From positions 62,001 through 126,000 of the forward strand of contig NZ_BAMT01000009.1 of the NCBI RefSeq assembly GCF_000617925.1: a stretch of 64,000 bases of DNA. The letters run 5' to 3'. The position numbers were made by a program, and so were the translations under genes. Below the pieces are notes generated by a model, which had not been told where the DNA came from, made no database searches, and saw only the letters and a list, made by a program, of their open reading frames with translations. Each line of letters starts with the position of its first letter. Position 1 is the first letter of the stretch. Below, piece after piece: positions 1 through 10,100 of this stretch. The DNA is from Methylobacillus glycogenes JCM 2850. GTDB lineage: Bacteria > Pseudomonadota > Gammaproteobacteria > Burkholderiales > Methylophilaceae.

Positions 1-550
1 AGTGGACCCTGTGCCATTCGAGACAATATCATCAATAAGCTCATCAATGCTTTGGAAGGGTGTTTCGTAATTTGAAAATTGTTTTATATAAGAAGAAATT
101 TTTGTTCCATTCTGATCTTTAACATCGTTATTTCCATTAGATTGCAAATATTTTTTAAGACCTACGTGTCCTACCAAGTGCGCTGCTGCCAATAGAGAAG
201 ATGCTGTTATCTTAACCCCATTTATTGTAGTGCCAATATAGTTGTTAGATTTATCATGTTTTATGTATTCCCATTGCTTTTTCATATAAGCATTTATTGC
301 GGTGGTTTGAGCATAGGTATTCGATAAAAAATCATCTTTACTATTTACGTTGTTCTTGCCAGTCCATGTTCCTGTCCAATCATTCTTTAATGTTCCGTCA
401 CCTAAGTAGTAACCAGCATCTTGAAGTGCTGCCTCTCCCATTTGGTAGTAACCTAAATATCCTATTGAATTTACGACATTCCATGTCCCAGATGATTCTT
501 TATGAGCCAAATCGTTCAAAAAACTATTGTAATCTTTCAGAATTATCATA
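1..550 (-). CDS. Lysozyme/transglycosylase-like secreted protein, 5' part only
   Basis: The reading frame is open from an ATG at 550 to the window edge (183 codons, no stop), so only the N-terminus is seen. An AAAGGA ribosome site lies just upstream. There is no Sec signal peptide. Residues 16-38 carry HKESSG, then GYLGYYQMGEAAL and DAGYY. This resembles the ESxxN...GxxGLxQ core of lytic transglycosylases, with the Glu of HKESSG as candidate catalytic residue. AAAHLVGHVGLKKYL near residue 128 fits the later helix of that fold. From memory, similar N-terminal domains occur in large RTX-type or type VI-delivered proteins. The start overlaps the upstream Ivy-like gene by 27 bases, which suggests coupled translation. 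A cell-wall-cutting effector is inferred; the delivery domain is outside the window. Confidence 0.6.
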
Positions 551-1029
551 AATAGATCCTTTAAGAATTAAACGCTCAACGGCTTGTCTAAACTTGAAAT
601 ATTTTTTTGTACATTCAGAAGTATTGGTTAGCCATTTTGCTTTTCTTCTTTCCATAATGATTCCAGTTATTTTTTCTTTATTTGGGTTATAAATAATTTC
701 TATTTGATTTTCTTCACACTCATGAGGCTTGCACGAGAATATATAATAATTTTTTTCATTATCTATAATTAATGGCTCTATAGTGCTGCCAGGGCCATTC
801 AAGGTATATAGCCACAAAACATTTTTTTTTATCATGTATCATGGAGTGATAAATTTTTCTAAATTTTTTATTTTTTTTCTAATAGTTCCCAGGGCCTGAT
901 GTGGGATAACTTTTGTTTACTTGTTTCATTATCTATTACTTCACACATGCTATTTTCTGGATTTTTAGAAAAGCAAAATACAGGTATTGTGATCAATACA
1001 ATAAATATAAATATATTATTTATAGTCAT
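524..1029 (-). pseudogene. Ivy-family lysozyme inhibitor, frameshifted at two A-tracts; likely immunity protein
   Basis: Two abutting reading frames (about 1029-868 and 835-524) join into one protein of about 168 residues if one A is removed from each of two homopolymers (8 A at 871-878, 9 A at 822-830, minus strand). The joined protein has a signal peptide (MTINNIFIFIVLITIPVFCF). It also has IYHSMIHDKKNVLW, which aligns without gaps to AFNQMVQGHKLPAW of E. coli Ivy, and the family loop CKPHEC (CKPHDC in E. coli). Length matches Ivy (about 157 aa). The start at 1029 has an AAGGAAA site. Ivy proteins plug the lysozyme active site in the periplasm. Placed directly before a lysozyme-like gene, it is probably its immunity protein. 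It is either truly broken or carries base-calling errors. Confidence 0.72.
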
Positions 1030-2085
1030 TGTTTTCCTTATGATTAAAGTTAACTGATGGAAGTAATACAATAAAAAAGTGGAAAAATTAATAGCTTAAA
1101 TTTGAATATTTTTACATAAAATCTGTCATTCATATTTTTACTTTTATATAAGTGCCTTTTACGTAGCTAGATTTAATGAACAATATTTGTAAATAATAAA
1201 TAAAGCGATAATATCTCTTATATAGACATGTCATTAATATCATGAATATTTACTTGTAAGTTTGTCTAATAAATATACTATTATTTTACTAAATGTAATA
1301 TATTTTTATGCTTAGAGCTAAAAATAATTTTATTTTCTAAGTCGATTCTCTTTGTGATTTTTATGGGCACTAACGCTGTGCTCGTTTTTCCCTGAAAAAT
1401 TGATTAGATGAAGGAGCGTTTTGAGGCTCAATGGATAGTAAGAAGTCTGGAGTATGTGATTCCATTGACTATGATGATGGGTGTAGTAAAGGTTTTCGCT
1501 GGAAGTAAACGGGCTGCTGCAAAAGACAAGATTAATTGGGGGGGGATGTCAGTTAACCCTGCAATGCGTTGCTGGGGTGACTGTTTAATTGAATACAACA
1601 GCCACCTCTGCTCTTATGTTAGCTAGGTAATGACTGGTTATGATCGCGAAAGCTGGAAAATATAAGGAGCTTATCTATATTCCCAGGAGTCAAGATGCTG
1701 CTTTCCGAAGGCAGTAAAACCAATACCAAAGCACCACAGTCTTTTTAGCTCCACTAACGAGCCTCAATGAATTGATAACTACGTCTCCGCTGTGACCTGG
1801 CCTGCCGTAAGCAATAGGAATGTGGTCTATACACTCTCCCTCCACAGTTCTGTAAGGCTGCCATGACTAAAGGATGAGGTTTGGATAATGTCAGCCCAGG
1901 TGTTTCTGGAGTTGCCTTCTAGTTCATGAGGTGTTGGCTCAAGGTGGAGAGCGCATTATTTTTCACAGCTAGTCCGTTTTGAACTCAATCTTGAATTGAT
2001 GCTGTGCTAAAGCGCGTAGATACACGCCAGTTATTCATGACTTGTTAGTGTGGGAGGAGAGGCGATAGTGAGGGGGTGTACAAAT
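1030..2085. other. Gene-poor junction between AT-rich island and core
   Basis: No gene could be supported. Bases 1072-1350 are very AT-rich, like the Ivy/lysozyme pair; from about 1380 the composition becomes mixed. A 72-codon frame at 1408-1626 has no recognisable domain. On the minus strand near 1850-1700 a short stop-bounded stretch reads IAYGRPGHSGDVVINS, then VVLWYW. This faintly recalls EpsI-type exosortase proteins but is too short and broken to call. The region may hold decayed mobile or exported-protein genes and presumably the promoter of the minus-strand Ivy gene. Confidence 0.4.
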
Positions 2086-2129
2086 AAAAAACCCCTTGCA
2101 AGCTGATGCGCTGCAAGGGGGTGGTTTTT
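2086..2129 (-). terminator. Rho-independent terminator of tpx, probably bidirectional
   Basis: CCCCTTGCA at 2092-2100 pairs with TGCAAGGGG at 2112-2120 (9 bp, 11-base loop). An A-run at 2086-2091 gives a U-tract on the minus strand after tpx; GGTTTTTA follows on the plus strand. Confidence 0.85.
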
Positions 2130-2159
2130 AAGGCCGTTAAGCCGCTTTAGGTTTAGCGC

Positions 2160-2659
2160 TTAAAGCACAGCCAATGCTGCATTGTAGTTAGGCTCTTCTG
2201 CAATCTCGGAAACCAGCTCGCTATGCAGCACTTTGTTGTTTTCATCCAGCACAATCACAGCGCGGGCGGTCAGGCCTGCCAGGCTGCTGTCGGTGATTTG
2301 CACGCCGTAGTCCTTGGAGAATTTGGCGGTGTCACGGAAGGTAGAGAGGGTAACTACGCTTTCCAGGCCTTCAGCGCCGCAGAAGCGGCTTTGGGCAAAT
2401 GGCAGGTCAGCGAGATGCACAGCACTACGGTGTTGTTAAGGCCGCTGGCTTGTTTGTTAAAGGTGCGTACAGAGGTGGCGCAAGTTGGGGTGTCTACGCT
2501 GGGGAAGATGTTCAGTACTTTGCGCTTGCCAGCAAAGTCGTTCAGGCCTACCAGGTTGCGCTTGGCATCGGCCAGTTGAAAATCAGGCGCGGTGCTGCCT
2601 TTTTGCGGCAGTTGGCCGCCGATTTGTACAGGGGTGCCTTTGAGTGTGACTGTTGCCAT
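2160..2659 (-). pseudogene. tpx: Thiol peroxidase Tpx, frameshifted
   Basis: Tpx reduces hydrogen and alkyl peroxides using thioredoxin. The N-terminal part (2659 to about 2412) has the TPTCATSVRTF peroxidatic cysteine motif and ends at NNTVVLCIS. The next frame continues with [16 protein letters not shown], holding the resolving cysteine, and runs to ALAVL at 2160. One missing base in a GG/CC pair at about 2411 restores a single protein of normal length (about 166 aa). Both active cysteines are intact, so the break is the only sign of damage. The ATG at 2659 follows an AAAGGAAAA ribosome site. A strong terminator lies just downstream and the gene looks monocistronic. Confidence 0.93.
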
Positions 2660-2704
2660 GGTGTTTTCCTTTAATCGAGGGAGATGGTTGGTTGAAGGGC
2701 TGAT

Positions 2705-3868
2705 TTACAAGGCTTCGCTGAGGTAGCCTATGGTCATGGTTTGGTTGTGCAGTACGCTGTCCGTGGTGTTGGGGCGCGGACAGAATTCGCCGTAGGAATA
2801 AAATCCGGTGAGGGTGGTTTGGCCACCTAGTATCTGCTGTACAGCATGGATTTCATCGGCAATTTGTTCTGCCATCACCAGCTTGCGGCCCACACAGCTG
2901 ACGCATAGCGCCAAGCCTGCCTGGCTGGTGCTGATGGCATCCAGGTTGCCTGTGACTAGTCTGGCGGCTCCGCCAGCACCATCCACCAGTCTGTCATGGG
3001 TGGTCTGGCACAGGCGTACGGTTTCGCCTTCTTCCACATTGCCAGCAAAGGTCAGGCTGTTGTTGGCGGCATCGATGGCCAGCAGGGTGCGGACTTTTTC
3101 TACCTCGCGCTTGCCATCTTCAATGATAGCAAAAGGGAAGCGCAAGCCAGAGCCGGGCAGGCTCTTGGCGTTTTGTTCACCTATATACATGCGGTAGAGC
3201 GGCAGGGCAGGTTTGCCATCCATTTCGTAGACAACGTTTTTTTCTGAGCGCGTGATTTTGCGTGGGGGGCCGTAAGGTTTCCAGCCACCCAGGGCACCGC
3301 TGGCGGTGATGAGTTTGTCACCATACAGGCCAATGGCAATCACCAGGCCTTCGGCCACGGTGTCGTTAAGCAGTTGCAGGGTTTTGACAAACTCGGCGCT
3401 GTCGCCCGCCATACCGCCAACAATGGGGATGTCTCCCAGTACGCTCTGAAAGCCTTGTAGTAGCTCCGAGCCATTGATATGCAGACCATCGGAAAACAGC
3501 AAGACGGTGCGCAGGCTATCGCTTTTTAGTTGTCTGGCCAGGTTGGCGGCGGTTTCTGCCGAGCTTTGCATGTTGCTGGCGCGCGCATGCACAATGCGTT
3601 GCATGGTTTTTTCCCAGCCTATGGCGGTAATCTGCAGGCTGTCATCGCTCACGCCCTGCGGGCCTATCTCGCCCGAGGTGGTGCAGCCGACAATTTGGGC
3701 TGCGGGGTAGCGTTCTTTGAGTTGTGCCGGGAGTTTGGCATCACTGAAACGGCGGACGGAGCCAAATACCAGCACCAGGCTGGCATTGGGCAGCGGGGAG
3801 GCTGCTGGCAGGTCCTTGATGCTCATCTTCGCCGTGAGGGCTTCTTGTCTGACTTGCATGATCTCCAT
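2705..3868 (-). CDS. FIST domain sensory protein (FIST_N + FIST_C)
   Basis: The 387-residue soluble protein fits the FIST family, predicted small-ligand sensors in bacterial signal transduction. The N-terminal FIST domain covers roughly residues 25-215 with GCTTSGEIGPQGVSDDSL and LLFSDGL then IVGGMAGD, typical of the family. FIST_C spans about 220-365 and ends GFYSYGEFCP. No transmembrane helix, kinase or output domain is present, so it must work with partners. It is divergent from the pilG-chpA chemosensory operon, 268 bp away, which suggests it feeds ligand information into that pathway; this is inference. Position 3868 is the first ATG of the frame; a second in-frame ATG lies 3 codons in. 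Confidence 0.85.
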   Translation of the reverse strand: MEIMQVRQEALTAKMSIKDLPAASPLPNASLVLVFGSVRRFSDAKLPAQLKERYPAAQIVGCTTSGEIGPQGVSDDSLQITAIGWEKTMQRIVHARASNMQSSAETAANLARQLKSDSLRTVLLFSDGLHINGSELLQGFQSVLGDIPIVGGMAGDSAEFVKTLQLLNDTVAEGLVIAIGLYGDKLITASGALGGWKPYGPPRKITRSEKNVVYEMDGKPALPLYRMYIGEQNAKSLPGSGLRFPFAIIEDGKREVEKVRTLLAIDAANNSLTFAGNVEEGETVRLCQTTHDRLVDGAGGAARLVTGNLDAISTSQAGLALCVSCVGRKLVMAEQIADEIHAVQQILGGQTTLTGFYSYGEFCPRPNTTDSVLHNQTMTIGYLSEAL

Positions 3869-4007
3869 TCCCTGTTGTACGCATTATGATGACAAGTTGT
3901 GAATGACAATTTGTGCGTACTGGTGCGGTTTTATTATTTTATTCTTGCTGGCAGTTTAACTGCTGGCGCTGGGCGTAAGCGGCTTATTTAACCTCTTTGT
4001 CTGCAGA

Positions 4008-4036
4008 TTGACAACCCGCATTTTGTTTCCAGTATT
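4008..4036 (+). promoter_or_regulatory. Possible sigma-70 promoter of the pil-chp operon
   Basis: A perfect TTGACA lies at 4008-4013; a weak -10 (AGTATT) follows after 17 bases, about 100 bases before pilG. The -35 is convincing, the -10 is not. Confidence 0.3.
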
Positions 4037-4136
4037 GCGCCGTTTTGAAGTCTATAGATAGAATGTCATCAAAACCTGGTGCCAGCCACCGCATAAAACA
4101 AGGCCGTACTCAAGCCAACAACACAGGGGATTTAGG

Positions 4137-4556
4137 GTGGGGGAAGCCGATCTATCTGGTGTGAAAGTGATGGTGATCGACGATAGCAACACCATACGCA
4201 GGAGCGCGGAGATTTTTCTCAGGCAGTCCGGCTGTACGGTGTTTCTGGCGGAGGATGGCTTTGATGCGCTATCCAAGATTACCAGTCATCTGCCCGATGT
4301 CATCTTCGTTGACATCATGATGCCGCGCCTGGACGGTTACCAGACCTGTACCCTGATCAAGCGCAATCCCCGTTTCAACACCACCCCCGTCATCATGCTT
4401 TCCAGCAAGGATGGCCTGTTTGACCGCGCGCGCGGCCGTATGGCCGGATCAGACCAATATCTCACCAAACCCTTTAACCAGAGCGAGTTGCTGGATGCCG
4501 TGCGGCTGTATGCCAGGCCATCGGGTAACGCAGGCTCAACGGAACAGCCCACATGA
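4137..4556 (+). CDS. pilG: Twitching motility response regulator PilG (CheY-like)
   Basis: This stand-alone receiver domain of 139 residues closely follows Pseudomonas PilG: VMVIDDSNTIRRSAE, the phospho-acceptor Asp in FVDIMMPRLDGYQTC, IMLSSKDGLFDRARGR and the conserved Lys in SDQYLTKPF. PilG is phosphorylated by ChpA and promotes pilus extension through the PilB motor pathway. The start is a GTG at 4137 preceded by AGGGGATTTAGG; another in-frame GTG lies a few codons later. The stop overlaps pilH by 4 bases (ATGA), marking an operon. Confidence 0.92.
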   Translation: MGEADLSGVKVMVIDDSNTIRRSAEIFLRQSGCTVFLAEDGFDALSKITSHLPDVIFVDIMMPRLDGYQTCTLIKRNPRFNTTPVIMLSSKDGLFDRARGRMAGSDQYLTKPFNQSELLDAVRLYARPSGNAGSTEQPT

Positions 4557-4918
4557 CAATCAAACGTATCCTGGTGGTCGATGATTCGGCCACTGACCGC
4601 TTGTACATCAGTGAAATGCTGCAAAAAGCCGGGTTCGAAATCAGCACCGCAGAAGATGGCCAGGACTGCCTGGATAAGTTGGCGCAAGTGCAGCCCGATC
4701 TGGTGGTGATGGATGTGGTGATGCCCAGGCTAAATGGTTTTCAGGCCACCCGTGCGCTATCCAAAAATCCAGATACCGCCCACATCCCCGTCATTATGTG
4801 CACAGGCAAGGAACAAGCCGCTGACAGGCTCTGGGCCTTGCGCCAGGGGGCCAAGGACTGTGTCATCAAGCCCGTGGTAGCTGAAGAGTTGCTGGAAAAA
4901 ATTGCGGGCTTGAGCTGA
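4553..4918 (+). CDS. pilH: Twitching motility response regulator PilH (CheY-like)
   Basis: A 121-residue single receiver domain: ILVVDDSATDRLYISEML acidic pocket, phospho-acceptor Asp in VVMDVVMPRLNGFQATRAL, and Lys in KDCVIKP. The phrase MPRLNGFQATR matches PilH of Pseudomonas. In that system PilH acts as the second output or phosphate sink of the Chp kinase and opposes PilG. It follows pilG with a 4-base overlap and precedes the CheW-like gene by 1 base. Confidence 0.92.
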   Translation: MTIKRILVVDDSATDRLYISEMLQKAGFEISTAEDGQDCLDKLAQVQPDLVVMDVVMPRLNGFQATRALSKNPDTAHIPVIMCTGKEQAADRLWALRQGAKDCVIKPVVAEELLEKIAGLS

Positions 4919-4919
4919 G

Positions 4920-5444
4920 ATGGCAAAGTCCAGGCTGGATTTACAGTCCTATCAGCAAGGCATACTTGATCGCCTCAAGCATGTGGCTAGCGATCCCGAA
5001 GCGGGCAGTTCTTGGCTGGGAGTGTTTGCCGGAGGCGAGCGCTATTTGTTTTCTCTGCGCGATATCAGCGAAGTATTGCCTGTGCCCACTTTATTAACCG
5101 TGCCTTTGACCCAGCCCTGGTTTATGGGGCTGGCCAATGTACGCGGCAAGTTGTTTGCCGTGACTGACCTGGCACGTTTTCTCGGCGCGCGCCGCCAGCC
5201 TGTGCAAGTAACTGCTGAAAGCCGCGTTCTGCTGGTGCACAACGATTTTGAGATCAACGCCGGTTTTTTGGTGGATGGCTTGGCGGGTTTGCGTAATCCA
5301 GGTGATCTCAAGCCACTGGAAATGGTGGCAGATGCAAGCACCTGTGCCATTGCCGCCTATGAAGACGGGCAACACCATAAATGGGAGGCGCTGGAGATGG
5401 CGCTGCTATTGCAAAAAAAAGAATTCATGCAAGTTGCCGCCTAA
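4920..5444 (+). CDS. pilI: CheW-like adaptor PilI
   Basis: A 174-residue CheW-domain protein with the conserved stretch FMGLANVRGKLFAVTDLARFL and a C-terminal region typical of PilI. It would couple the receptor PilJ to the kinase ChpA at the pole. It sits in the standard order pilG-pilH-pilI-pilJ-chpA, starting 1 base after the pilH stop. A gap of 56 bases separates it from pilJ. Confidence 0.9.
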   Translation: MAKSRLDLQSYQQGILDRLKHVASDPEAGSSWLGVFAGGERYLFSLRDISEVLPVPTLLTVPLTQPWFMGLANVRGKLFAVTDLARFLGARRQPVQVTAESRVLLVHNDFEINAGFLVDGLAGLRNPGDLKPLEMVADASTCAIAAYEDGQHHKWEALEMALLLQKKEFMQVAA

Positions 5445-5500
5445 GCACTGATATTAGGTAAGCAGACATGATGCCGACGAGACAAAAGGGGTAGAGATCA

Positions 5501-7123
5501 ATGGCTTTGGAGTTATCTAGGTTTAAGCAGCTTTTCAGCGGTTTGCGTCGTAAGCGCAGTGCAACATCTGAAACTGAGCAAGGCGGCCGATTGCTTCTGG
5601 TGGGCGTGCTGCTGGCCTTTGCCCTGGCCTTGTTGGGCTTGTTGTTGAACCAGTGGCAACTAAGCCGGGACAGCCAATTTGCGGCCCATAGTGCCGGGCT
5701 GCAAGTTGCCAGCCAGCAAGTGGCACGTGATGCTGCGCTGAGGCAAGGCCTGGATCAAGCCGCCGATGGCAGACTGAAAACACATCTGGCAAGCGCTGAT
5801 ACCGCCATCAATCAACTACAAGCATTGCAAGATTCGGCCATTCTCCACAGTGAGGCGGCAAGCCAGCGCCTGGCGGAATTGCAGCAAGCCTGGGCCACCT
5901 TGAAGCAGCAGGTCAATGCTGGCCCCGGCCCTGGTCTGGCCTCTAGCAGTGATACCGTGGTGCTGAAATCCCAGCAAAGCTGGCAAGCTTATCAGGCACA
6001 AGGCATGACCGGGTGGTGGCTGGCATTGTCTGTGCTGGCTGGGCTAACCGCATTGGCCTTGCTGGTATTCATGGGCTACCGCCAAGTGAGGGGTGCGCGT
6101 AGCCGCTTTGAGGAGATTGAAAGCACCAACCTGAGTAACCAGGAAGCCATTCTGAATTTGCTGGATGAAATGGGTGACCTTGCGGATGGTGACCTGACGG
6201 TGAAAGCCGAGGTGGCCGAGAATATTACCGGGGCCATCGCCGATTCCATCAACTACACCATAGACAGCCTGCGTGACCTGGTCGCTGAAATTAACCGTGC
6301 GACTGAGCAAGTAAATCAAGCCACTGCCCAGGCGCAGAATACTTCCGATTCACTCCTCAGCGCTGCCGAACTGCAATCGCAGCAGATCACTGAAACCAGT
6401 GAAGCGGTGAATCACATGACGCAATCCATGTTATTGGTGTCGAGTAACGCGGAAGAAGCTTCTGCGGTGGCGCGACGTTCGCTTGAGGTAACCACCCAGG
6501 GCTCGCAAGCGGTGCAAAACACCATAGCGGGTATGAACGAAATCCGCACGCAGATTCAAGAAACATCCAAACGTATCAAGCGTTTGGGCGAGAGTTCTCA
6601 AGAAATTAGTGAGATTGTAGATTTGATCTCTGACATTACTGAACAAACCAATATTCTGGCGTTGAATGCGGCAATCCAGGCGGCTTCTGCGGGTGAGGCC
6701 GGGCGCGGATTTACCGTGGTGGCAGAAGAAGTTCAGCGCTTGGCGGAGCGATCTTCTGAAGCGACCAAGCAGATCAGTGCCATTGTGAAAACCATTCAGA
6801 CCGATACCAATGGCGCGGTTTCCGCGATGGAGAAAAGCACCGAGGGTGTGGTGGAAGGGGCGCGCTTGTCCGATGCCGCGGGTCAGGCCTTGGGGGAAAT
6901 TGAGAATGTGACCAATAACCTGGCGCGCCTGATTGAAGGTATTTCGAGTGCAACCGAGGCACAAACCCAGGCTGCTACCACGGTGGGTCTCAACATGCAG
7001 CAGATTCAGAACATTACCTCGCAAACCTCTGAAGGAACTAAAGAAACCGCCAACTCGATTGGTCAGCTCACCAGCCTTGCGGAAGAACTACGCGGTTCTG
7101 TCGCTGGTTTCAAGTTGAGTTAG
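5501..7123 (+). CDS. pilJ: Methyl-accepting chemotaxis protein PilJ, short periplasmic form
   Basis: A 540-residue chemoreceptor. Transmembrane segment 1 is at about residues 29-50 ([18 protein letters not shown]), segment 2 at about 168-190 ([19 protein letters not shown]). A helical periplasmic part of only about 115 residues lies between them. A HAMP-like stretch follows. The signalling hairpin tip is at about 367-425 ([37 protein letters not shown]). PilJ senses pilus or surface engagement and controls ChpA. Pseudomonas PilJ is about 680 residues; here one periplasmic helical module appears to be missing. No pentapeptide for CheR docking is visible at the C-terminus. Confidence 0.92.
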   Translation: MALELSRFKQLFSGLRRKRSATSETEQGGRLLLVGVLLAFALALLGLLLNQWQLSRDSQFAAHSAGLQVASQQVARDAALRQGLDQAADGRLKTHLASADTAINQLQALQDSAILHSEAASQRLAELQQAWATLKQQVNAGPGPGLASSSDTVVLKSQQSWQAYQAQGMTGWWLALSVLAGLTALALLVFMGYRQVRGARSRFEEIESTNLSNQEAILNLLDEMGDLADGDLTVKAEVAENITGAIADSINYTIDSLRDLVAEINRATEQVNQATAQAQNTSDSLLSAAELQSQQITETSEAVNHMTQSMLLVSSNAEEASAVARRSLEVTTQGSQAVQNTIAGMNEIRTQIQETSKRIKRLGESSQEISEIVDLISDITEQTNILALNAAIQAASAGEAGRGFTVVAEEVQRLAERSSEATKQISAIVKTIQTDTNGAVSAMEKSTEGVVEGARLSDAAGQALGEIENVTNNLARLIEGISSATEAQTQAATTVGLNMQQIQNITSQTSEGTKETANSIGQLTSLAEELRGSVAGFKLS

Positions 7124-7136
7124 GGAAAAGCCCGCA

Positions 7137-10100
7137 GTGGAAGATTTTGATATTGGCCCCTTGAGTTGGGTCAAGGATGAAATAGACCAGGCACTGGCCC
7201 AGGTGCTGGAGCAATTGGCCGTGCTTGCCGCCAACCCTGCGGATGCATCTCCCTTGCGCTTTGCCAAGACCCATCTCTATCAGGTCAATGGCGCCTTGGA
7301 CATGGTGGGCTTGGAAGGATGTAAGCGGTATTGCACTGAAATTGAGACCGTGGTGGCCAAGCTGGCACAAGCGGAAATTACCGTCACCCTGGAAGCCATA
7401 GAGACGCTGAAGCAGGCGATTCATCACCTGCGGCAATATCTGCAAGACCTGATCAATGGCGAGCCAGACCGCCCCTTACGACTTTCTGCCCAGTTACGCA
7501 AGATTGCCGCTTTGCAAGGGCAGGTGCTGGAAGATTCCGAACTATTCTTCCCGGATTGCAGTGTGCGACTGCCACGTGATATTGCCATCGATAGCCTGGA
7601 AGAAGACGCCTGGCAGACGGTGCTGAATGAGCAGCGGCAGAAATGGCAAAAAGCATTGCTAGGTTGGCTCAAGGGTGGCGGCCAGCAAACCCTGGATGAA
7701 ATGGCGCTGGCGCTGGAGCGCGTGCAGCAAGTGCAAGCGCAACTGGCACCCAAAACATTGTGGTGGGTGGCCACCGCATTCATAGACACACTGGCGCAAG
7801 CCAGCGAGGCCAATGATGCTGGCGTCAAGCGCCTGTGTAGACGCATAGATCAAGAGTTACGCAGTGCCAGCCAGCTTGACGTTCGCATCAATCAGCCCTT
7901 GCTGCGCGATCTTTTATACTTTATTGCCATCAGCAGCCAGGATACCCCTCGCATCGTGGCCGTGCGTCTCGCGTTCGGCCTGGATTGCCTGCTACCGAAG
8001 TCGGCCAGTCGGGTGCCGGCACTGGATGAGCATGAATACATACGCCAATGTCAGGTGGCGCTGGAGGCACTCAAGGATATCTGGCAGCGTGCTGACAGCG
8101 GTGAGGATGTGTTTGCAGCCTTCCTCAATCGCTTTGGCGGCATAGTGGATACCTATCCCGCGCTGAGCAATGTTGCAGTCACCGCCTTGTTTGCCGCAGT
8201 GCACAAGGCAGTAACAGCCTTGCAGGAGCAGGGCAGCGATGCGCAACACAACGACAATGCCATGCTGGCAGTGGCCGCTGCACTGACGCTGTTGAGTGAC
8301 GCATTGCAGCACTATGGCAAGCAAGATACTGAAGACTTGCTGGCACTGGATCGTCAGCGAGCATTATTGCAAGCCCTGGGGCGTGGAGAGGCGCTCCCCG
8401 CTAGCACGGATGGTGGGCAAGCTGCACAGCGCGTGCTGGCGCGCGAAACCGCCGTGACCCTGCAAGGCCTGGAGCAATCACTGGATGCCTATTTCCGCCA
8501 GCCAGATCAGTCTAACTTATTAACAGATACCGCCACCCCCTTGGCGCAGGTACTAGCTGCGCTTGATCTTCTGGACTTGACTAGCCTGAAGCCTCTGGTG
8601 TTGGCTGCAGGGCAGCTGATACAGGCTTTGCGCGAGAGCAGCCTGACGCCATCGCAAGCGATATTTGAAGCACTGGCCGATGGCCTGAGTGTGGTAGGCA
8701 TTTATATAGAGCAATATCCGCACGCACGTCAGGGCAGCCTGGTGCTTGAAGATGCCTTATCGCGCCTGCAAGCATTTGGCCCACAAGAGATTGATGCACC
8801 GCCAGCAGAGCAGGCTGCACCAGTCTCTACCGTTGGCGGGCAACATGCCCAAGGCCATGCCTTGCCCGATGATGAGTTGCTAGGCATTTATCTGGAAGAA
8901 GCTGAAGAAGTGCTGGCCAGTATCGCCCAGCAATTACAGGCTTTACGTGTCAATGCGACCAATCAGCAGGCCTTGACTGAAGTGCGCCGGGCTTTCCACA
9001 CCCTCAAGGGCAGTGGCCGTACGGTGGGGCTGATGGATTTGGGCGAGGTGGCTGCCATTGTTGAAGCTCTGCTCAACGTGGTGCTGGAGCGCAAATTAAA
9101 CCCCAGCCCTGAATTGCTGGCCTATCTTGGAGACGCAGCGGCAGCCTTTGCCGCCTGGGTGGGCGCGCTACGTGAAGCACAATCCATAGATGTGCAAACA
9201 GCCGATTGGGCAGCACGGGCAACGGCGCTGGAAGGTCAGTTGCAGCAGGTCAACGCCCAGGCAGCGCTGGCAGAAGAAGTGCTGATAGGCGGCACGCGCA
9301 AGATCAGCCGTGCGCTTTATGAAATTTTCCTGCAAGAAGCCAGGCAGCATCTGGACCAATTGCAGGATTGGCTGCAATTGCTGCTCAACCAGGACGAGCC
9401 TATCTTCAAACCGGATGAAGATACCCTGCGTGCTGCGCATACCCTGGCCAGCAATGCTGGGGCCACAGGGTTCAAGTCCTTATCCGAGCTGGCGCGGGCG
9501 CTGGAAAACTGGCTGGATGTGCATCAGGGCAATTGGACTGAACAATCCAGCACCTTGCTGCAAAACACCCTGGATGCGCTGGAGAAAATGCTGGCCCATG
9601 CCGCAGAGCGCAGACAATCGCGCACCTCAACTGCCTTGCTGCGTGCCCTGAAAAAAGCCAGCGATGATGCGGGCATCCCTGTCATTGATGCCGAAACTGG
9701 CAGCAATGTTGTCAGCCTGGCACCGCGCATGGCCAAGGCGGAAGATGCGGTTGCCAGCCTGCTGGAGGCCGAAGCTGAAGTCAGCGAGCAACTAGAGAGT
9801 GAAGCCCAGGCTGCAGCGCAAATTCAGGAAGACTTGGAAGATAGTGCCATTTCTGAGCCGCCCCCATTTGTTCCAGTTGTGGGTGCTGAGCGCGATGTTG
9901 TGGTATTGCCACCCACTTTGTCGCCCGCGTTAACCCAGGTGGATCAGGAGCTGTTTGCCCTGTTCATCGAGGAAGCCAACGACCTCATGCCCATTATAGG
10001 CAGCGAGTTGCGCGCCTGGCATAGTCAGCCGCAAGAGGTTGAGCACCCCGATATTCTGCAACGCGCCTTGCACACTCTTAAAGGCAGTGCGCGCATGGCC

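Noticed and set aside
836-885. Programmed frameshifting in the Ivy-like gene at its A-tracts
   Set aside because: Two separate shifts would be needed and the second frame meets a stop just upstream; unrelated genes in the window show the same type of indel, so decay or sequencing error is simpler.
1408-1626. A 72-codon frame in the gene-poor junction
   Set aside because: No recognisable domain and no clear ribosome site; composition does not look coding.
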